The notes under the pieces are model-generated. The model did no database searches. It saw nothing but the letters and a program-made list of their open reading frames with translations, and had not been told where the DNA came from. 64,000 bases of DNA from Nocardioides okcheonensis (lineage in GTDB: Bacteria > Actinomycetota > Actinomycetes > Propionibacteriales > Nocardioidaceae): positions 3,596,001 through 3,660,000 of the forward strand of contig NZ_CP087710.1 of assembly GCF_020991065.1 (NCBI RefSeq). The letters run 5' to 3'. Position 1 is the first letter of the stretch, and each line of letters begins with the position of its first letter. Positions 59,825-64,000 of this stretch are shown piece after piece. The position numbers were made by a program, and so were the translations under genes.

Positions 59825-60697
59825 ATGCTGTGGAGAGTGCGGACGACCCTGGAGGACCGACCCGGTGCGCTGGCCGGGCTGGCGGTGCGCTGCGGTGAGG
59901 CGGGCGTCAACATCCTCGGCCTGCAGGTCTTCCCGGGCGTGGACCGGGTCACCGACGAGCTGGTCCTGCGCACCCCCGACGACTGGGAGCTGGGCGACCT
60001 CGCCGCGCTGGTCGAGGGCGCCGGCGGCAGCCGGGTGAGCGTGCTGCCCTGTACCGACGCCGCGCTGGGCGACCAGCCCACCCGGTACGTCCTCGCGGCC
60101 CGCGCGATCCTGGCGCACCCGGCGGGCTTCCCCGAGGTGGTGGCCCGGCTCTTCGACGCCGAGACCGACCCCGCCGACCTCGGCGCGGTGATGGACGGCA
60201 TGGACCTCGAGATCGGCGACGTGCAGGTCCAGCTGCGGCGCACCGCCCCGTTCACGGCTGCCGAGCACGCCCGCGGGACGGCGCTCGCCGAGCTGGTGGG
60301 CGACGTCCTCGCCGCGGCCGCGCACGACGGCGCACCGTCCCCCGGCGCCGCGAGCACCGACGAGCCCCGGATCGAGACCACGGCCGGCGCCGTCCGCGCG
60401 CTCGTCGGTGCGGTCGCCGTCGGCACCGCGACCTGGCTGGTCGACCCCGACGGGTCCTGGCACCTCGACCTGGCCGTCGACCCGGCCTGGCGGCGGCGCG
60501 GGCTCGGCTCCCGGCTGCTCCTCGAGACCTCGCGCGCGGCGCGGGCGGCAGGGGCGTCCGAGCTCGTCGTCCGCACCGCCGCCGACAACCCGGCGGTGCT
60601 CCCGCTCGTGCTCGGCAGCGGGCTGCGCGGGCGGATCCGGATGGGCGCCGACGACCTCACGGTGCGCATCCCGCTGCGGCGGCTCACGCCCGCCTAG
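59825..60697 (+). CDS. ACT-GNAT fusion, amino-acid-responsive acetyltransferase candidate
   Basis: The 290-residue protein has an N-terminal ACT-like domain (WRVRTTLEDRPGALAGLAVR; GVNILGLQVFPG, ~2-75). A middle part of ~110 residues follows, then a C-terminal GNAT domain with HLDLAVDPAWRRRGLGSRLL. ACT-GNAT proteins in actinobacteria have been described as protein lysine acetyltransferases controlled by amino acids. That this one behaves likewise is inference. It has an unusual ~60-residue spacer with an Ala/Pro-rich stretch. ATG 59825 lacks a Shine-Dalgarno; CAGCAT (59812-59817) is a weak leaderless -10. Confidence 0.7.
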   Translation: MLWRVRTTLEDRPGALAGLAVRCGEAGVNILGLQVFPGVDRVTDELVLRTPDDWELGDLAALVEGAGGSRVSVLPCTDAALGDQPTRYVLAARAILAHPAGFPEVVARLFDAETDPADLGAVMDGMDLEIGDVQVQLRRTAPFTAAEHARGTALAELVGDVLAAAAHDGAPSPGAASTDEPRIETTAGAVRALVGAVAVGTATWLVDPDGSWHLDLAVDPAWRRRGLGSRLLLETSRAARAAGASELVVRTAADNPAVLPLVLGSGLRGRIRMGADDLTVRIPLRRLTPA

Positions 60698-60750
60698 GCG
60701 GCGCGGGCCCACCGCCTCGCCGCCGGCTGAGCGGACGGACCCCGTCGCGG

Positions 60751-62283
60751 TCAGCGTCCCCAGATCGTCCGGTACGGCGTGGAGCAGTCGACGTCGACGT
60801 CGACGGGGTCGACGGAGTTGAGGTGGTAGATCCGGTAGCGGTCGCAGGCGGTGCGGATGAACTGGTACTTGCGGATCAGGCTGTACTCGATCGGCCGGGT
60901 CCCGAGCTCGCTCCACGTGTTGATGTAGGTGGCCTCGACGAACCACGCGGGGGAGTCCGGGCCGGTCAGCACCCGCTCGAGGTCGGTGAGGCCGGGGTCG
61001 AGGGTGCGCATCGGCAGCGACCAGAGGTACGGGTACGGGGAGGTCCTGCCGGTCGCCCACTGGATGTCGGCGCGGCCGCCGTAGACCAGCACCCGGTCGC
61101 CGGGCGCCGCCGCCGCGGCGATCGCCTCGCCGGTGCGGACCTCCACCGGGACCCGGCCGTGCACCCAGGTGACCGTCCAGACGGCCAGCGACACGACGCT
61201 CGAGCCGACCAGCAGCACGAGCGCCGGGCGCGCCACCCGGAGCCGGACCGGCCGCAGCCGCTCGTGGGTGACCAGCAGGGCGAGGGCGAGGGCCACCGGG
61301 GGGATCGGCACGAAGAGGTACGGCGTCCAGTAGCTCCCGCTGACCGCCACCCCGGCGAGGTCCGCGGCCAGCATCGTGGCCACCGCCACGGTGGCCACCG
61401 CGTCGAGGCGCACCAGCCCGCGCAGCCGGACCAGCAGCCAGACCACGACGCCGAGCATGCCGATGCCGACGAAGACCGCGAGGAGGGTGCCGATCCGGCT
61501 CTGCGCCCCCGAGCTGTCCTGGCTGGCGATGATCCGGCTGGCGTCGGAGCGGAACGACACCGAGGCGTACCAGAGGGTGCGGAGCCGGACCCCCGCGGCG
61601 AGCGCCCAGCCGACCACGAGCACGACCGGGACCAGCCCGCCCAGGACGGCGGCGACGCCGAAGCGGGCGACCGTGCGCCACGGCCGGTGGCGGGCGAGCG
61701 CCGTCCCGACCAGGAGGACCACGCCGAAGACGATCCCGCCGAGGATGCTCTGCTTGAAGCCGACCGCGAGGACGGCGAGCCCGCCGGCCCAGGCGGCGTC
61801 GCCGGCCGAGGCGCGGCGAACGGCGCGCAGCGAGAGCCAGCAGGAGGCGAGCACCAGCGGGATGCCGAACAGCTCGCCCTTCGCCGCGACCGGGTCGATC
61901 TCGGCGTTCGACACCAGCGCTGCGGTCGCCACCGCCACCCACCCTGCCAGCCGCCGGACGTCCGCCGGGTCGACCACGCCGGCCCGGGCGGCGAGCTCGC
62001 GGGTGGCCGCGGCCGCGGCGAGCACCAGCAGCGAGCAGCACAGCGCCCCGACGAGGCGGTGGGCGTACGCCCCGCCGAGCGCGTCGCTGGCCTGCATCAG
62101 CCAGATGATCGGGGGCGGCCGGTCGACGAAGGTGGGGCCGTAGAGCGAGTCGGGCTCCGGGCGCCAGCCGCGCGCGACGAGCAGGAACCCGGCCTCGTCG
62201 GGCCGCAGCGGCCAGAGCAGCCCCGGGAAGCGGGCCACGAACGCCGCGAGGGCGGCCAGCCACACCACGCGTCCCCGCCCCAT
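60751..62283 (-). CDS. PMT/ArnT-like integral membrane glycosyltransferase
   Basis: The 510-residue protein has about ten membrane segments. The first loop reads LLWPLRPDEAGFLLVARG, with the D-E pair expected for GT39/GT83-type polyprenyl-phosphate-sugar glycosyltransferases; YGPTFVDRPPPIIWLM follows. The C-terminal ~140 residues form a soluble extracellular domain (GDRVLVYGGRADIQW; PAWFVEATYINTWSEL). It probably uses a lipid-linked sugar to modify a protein or glycan outside the membrane; donor and acceptor are unknown. It stands alone, divergent from the patatin-like gene. Confidence 0.75.
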   Translation of the reverse strand: MGRGRVVWLAALAAFVARFPGLLWPLRPDEAGFLLVARGWRPEPDSLYGPTFVDRPPPIIWLMQASDALGGAYAHRLVGALCCSLLVLAAAAATRELAARAGVVDPADVRRLAGWVAVATAALVSNAEIDPVAAKGELFGIPLVLASCWLSLRAVRRASAGDAAWAGGLAVLAVGFKQSILGGIVFGVVLLVGTALARHRPWRTVARFGVAAVLGGLVPVVLVVGWALAAGVRLRTLWYASVSFRSDASRIIASQDSSGAQSRIGTLLAVFVGIGMLGVVVWLLVRLRGLVRLDAVATVAVATMLAADLAGVAVSGSYWTPYLFVPIPPVALALALLVTHERLRPVRLRVARPALVLLVGSSVVSLAVWTVTWVHGRVPVEVRTGEAIAAAAAPGDRVLVYGGRADIQWATGRTSPYPYLWSLPMRTLDPGLTDLERVLTGPDSPAWFVEATYINTWSELGTRPIEYSLIRKYQFIRTACDRYRIYHLNSVDPVDVDVDCSTPYRTIWGR

Positions 62284-62425
62284 GGCGACACCTTCTCACT
62301 GCGGGCCCGCTGCGGCCGGTTTGCCTCATGTCCGCGCCGCGGGAGCCGAAGAGAACCCTGAGTGGGGCGGGCCTCGTCGCTGCCGCAAGGCACGGACCTC
62401 CCCCGAGACCAGACCGGCGGCGCCC

Positions 62426-63247
62426 ATGACCAGGAACATCTTCGTCTTCTCCGGAGGCGGCTCTCGGGGAGCAGCGCAGATCGGGATGCTGCGCGCGCTC
62501 CTCGGCGCCGGGTTCGTGCCCGACGTCGTCGTCGGGGCGTCGGTCGGCGCCATCAACGCGTGCTCCCTGGCCTACGACCCCACCCCCGAGCGCGTCGAGC
62601 GGATCGCCGACCGGTGGATGTCGATGCGGGCGCGGGACATCACCGGGTCGCGCGCGGCCGTCCCGGGCAACCTCGTCCGCCTCCGGCCGTACCTGTTCTC
62701 CTCCGAGCGCCTCCAGGACCTGGTCGCCTCCTGGATCCCGGCCCAGCGGCTCGAGGACCTCCCGGTGACCGCGATCGTCGCCACGACCAACCTGGACACC
62801 GGCCGGGCCCACCACCACACGCAGGGCGCGCTCGCCGACCTGCTCGCCGCGTCCGCCGCCATCCCGGCGGTGTTCCCGCCCGTGGTGCTCGACGGCGCCG
62901 ACGGCCCGGCCCCCCACGTCGACGCCGGCATCTCGGAGAACCTGCCGCTGTCCGCCGCCGCCGCGATCGCCGAGCCCGGCGACCGGGTGTTCGTGCTCGA
63001 CGTCACCAAGCCGCCGGCCGCGCGCTCGCTGCGCTCGCCCCTCGACGTGCTCATCGGGTCGCTGGCCGTCTCCATCCACCACCGCTCGGCCGCCGTCCTC
63101 GCTCCCGGGGTCCAGGTCGTCAGCTGCGTGCTCGACCGCACCTTCTACTGCGGCACGATGCTCGACTTCACCCACACCGGGACGCTGTTCCGCCTGGGCG
63201 AGGCGGCGGCGCTCGACGCCCTCCTCGACGCCGACGTGAGCGCCTGA
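62426..63247 (+). CDS. patatin-like phospholipase
   Basis: The 273-residue protein has the oxyanion loop SGGGSRGAAQIGML, the nucleophile motif GASVG (Ser39) and the dyad Asp166 in HVDAGISENLP. This is a complete patatin catalytic dyad. It should be an acyl-ester hydrolase acting on lipids. ATG 62426 is the first in-frame methionine before the family sequence. It is 24 bp upstream of guaB. No signal peptide is seen. Confidence 0.88.
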   Translation: MTRNIFVFSGGGSRGAAQIGMLRALLGAGFVPDVVVGASVGAINACSLAYDPTPERVERIADRWMSMRARDITGSRAAVPGNLVRLRPYLFSSERLQDLVASWIPAQRLEDLPVTAIVATTNLDTGRAHHHTQGALADLLAASAAIPAVFPPVVLDGADGPAPHVDAGISENLPLSAAAAIAEPGDRVFVLDVTKPPAARSLRSPLDVLIGSLAVSIHHRSAAVLAPGVQVVSCVLDRTFYCGTMLDFTHTGTLFRLGEAAALDALLDADVSA

Positions 63248-63271
63248 GCGCGCCGCCGTAGGATTGGGGGC

Positions 63272-64000
63272 GTGGAGATCCCCGAGAAGTTCGCCGCCCT
63301 GGGCCTCACCTACGACGACGTGCTGCTGCTGCCGGGGGAGTCGGACCTGGCTCCCAGCGACATCGACACCACCACGCGGCTCACCCGCGAGATCTCGATC
63401 CGGGTGCCGCTGATCAGCGCGGCCATGGACACCGTGACCGAGGCGCGGATGGCGATCGCGATGGCGCGCGAGGGCGGCATCGGCGTGCTCCACCGCAACC
63501 TGTCGATCGAGGACCAGGCGCGCCAGGTCGACCTGGTCAAGCGCACCCAGACCGGCATCATCTCCAACCCGGTCACCATCGGGCCCGACGCGACGCTCGA
63601 GGAGCTCGACCGGCTGTGCGGCGAGTACCGCGTCTCCGGCCTCCCGGTCGTCGACGTCGACGACCGGCTGCTCGGCATCATCACCAACCGCGACCTGCGC
63701 TTCACCCCGGTCGCGGAGTGGGCCACCACCAAGGTGAACGAGGTGATGACGAGCGAGGGCCTGATCACCGGCCACCCCGGCATCTCCCGCGACGAGGCGA
63801 CCGCGCTGCTGCGCGCCCACAAGCGCGAGCGGCTCCCGCTCGTCGACGACCAGGGCCGGCTCAGCGGCCTGATCACGGTCAAGGACTTCGTCAAGGGCGA
63901 GCAGTTCCCGCACGCCTCCTACGACGCCGACGGCCGGCTGCTGGTCGGTGCCGCGATCGGCTACTTCGGCGACGCGTGGGAGCGCGCCACCACCCTGGTC
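63272..64000 (+). CDS. guaB: IMP dehydrogenase, N-terminal half (runs off the window)
   Basis: The visible 243 residues begin VEIPEKFAALGLTYDDVLLL and include PLISAAMDTVTEARMAIAMA and GGIGVLHRN. The two CBS domains (PVTIGPDATLEELDRLC; VMTSEGLITGHPGISRDEA) follow, and then VGAAIGYFGDAWERA. The enzyme converts IMP to XMP with NAD, the committed step of GTP synthesis. The catalytic Cys loop lies beyond the window. GTG 63272 is preceded by TAGGAT (63259-63264) at 7 nt, so the transcript may be leaderless. Confidence 0.96.
   Translation, partial: MEIPEKFAALGLTYDDVLLLPGESDLAPSDIDTTTRLTREISIRVPLISAAMDTVTEARMAIAMAREGGIGVLHRNLSIEDQARQVDLVKRTQTGIISNPVTIGPDATLEELDRLCGEYRVSGLPVVDVDDRLLGIITNRDLRFTPVAEWATTKVNEVMTSEGLITGHPGISRDEATALLRAHKRERLPLVDDQGRLSGLITVKDFVKGEQFPHASYDADGRLLVGAAIGYFGDAWERATTLV

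Overview
The window is very GC-rich and densely coded, with many GTG starts and 1-4 nt overlaps between genes. It looks like part of an actinobacterial chromosome. Support comes from the order rplM-rpsI-glmM ... coaA|glmS-acpS-nnr-alr ... tsaE-tsaB-rimI-tsaD ... groES-groEL ... guaB, a mycothiol-dependent formaldehyde dehydrogenase, an F420-type LLM oxidoreductase, ESX-like secreted proteins and a CIRCE-controlled groESL. A Nocardioides-like member of the Nocardioidaceae is my best guess; the genus is inference. I saw no IS element, prophage, CRISPR, tRNA or rRNA.

Layout. 1-7.9 kb: the end of an aldo/keto reductase coupled to a flavin disulfide reductase, a GNAT-like protein, a divergent Nramp-family transporter, an ABC-F ATPase coupled to a tandem-GNAT protein, a ceramidase-like membrane hydrolase and an LLM oxidoreductase. 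7.9-12.7 kb: a leftward acyl-CoA dehydrogenase operon (a probable catalytic/non-catalytic pair plus a classical enzyme) and an HtrA-type membrane protease. 12.8-23.3 kb: an extracellular block with a 1893-residue two-headed amylopullulanase behind a visible promoter and palindrome, then a 1548-residue secreted protein made of three copies of an unrecognised ~215-residue module spaced by chitobiase-C-like repeats. 23.4-26.1 kb: citrate synthase and a frameshifted FAD oxidoreductase. 26.1-42.7 kb: housekeeping genes for ribosomal proteins, amino sugar and cell wall supply, CoA/ACP and the tRNA t6A pathway. 42.7-50.7 kb: two ESX-like secreted proteins, a lipoprotein, a SigE-type sigma factor with its putative anti-sigma partner, the mscR-MBL pair, an HTH regulator and a GNAT protein. 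50.7-64 kb: a GH3 lipoprotein, a THUMP-like methyltransferase, groESL, a Tat-exported multicopper oxidase coupled to a membrane protein, an ACT-GNAT fusion, a PMT-like membrane glycosyltransferase, a patatin-like hydrolase and the start of guaB.

Themes. (1) Six genes are split by single frameshifts, five by one base and one by loss of a GC dinucleotide, all in G/C runs. Sequencing error or recent slippage should be excluded before calling them dead. (2) At least nine genes have a TANNNT hexamer 6-8 nt before the start codon, as expected for leaderless transcripts. (3) Many junctions carry perfect hairpins or palindromes. (4) The least understood part is the triple-module secreted protein beside the amylopullulanase, followed by the multicopper oxidase/membrane protein pair.
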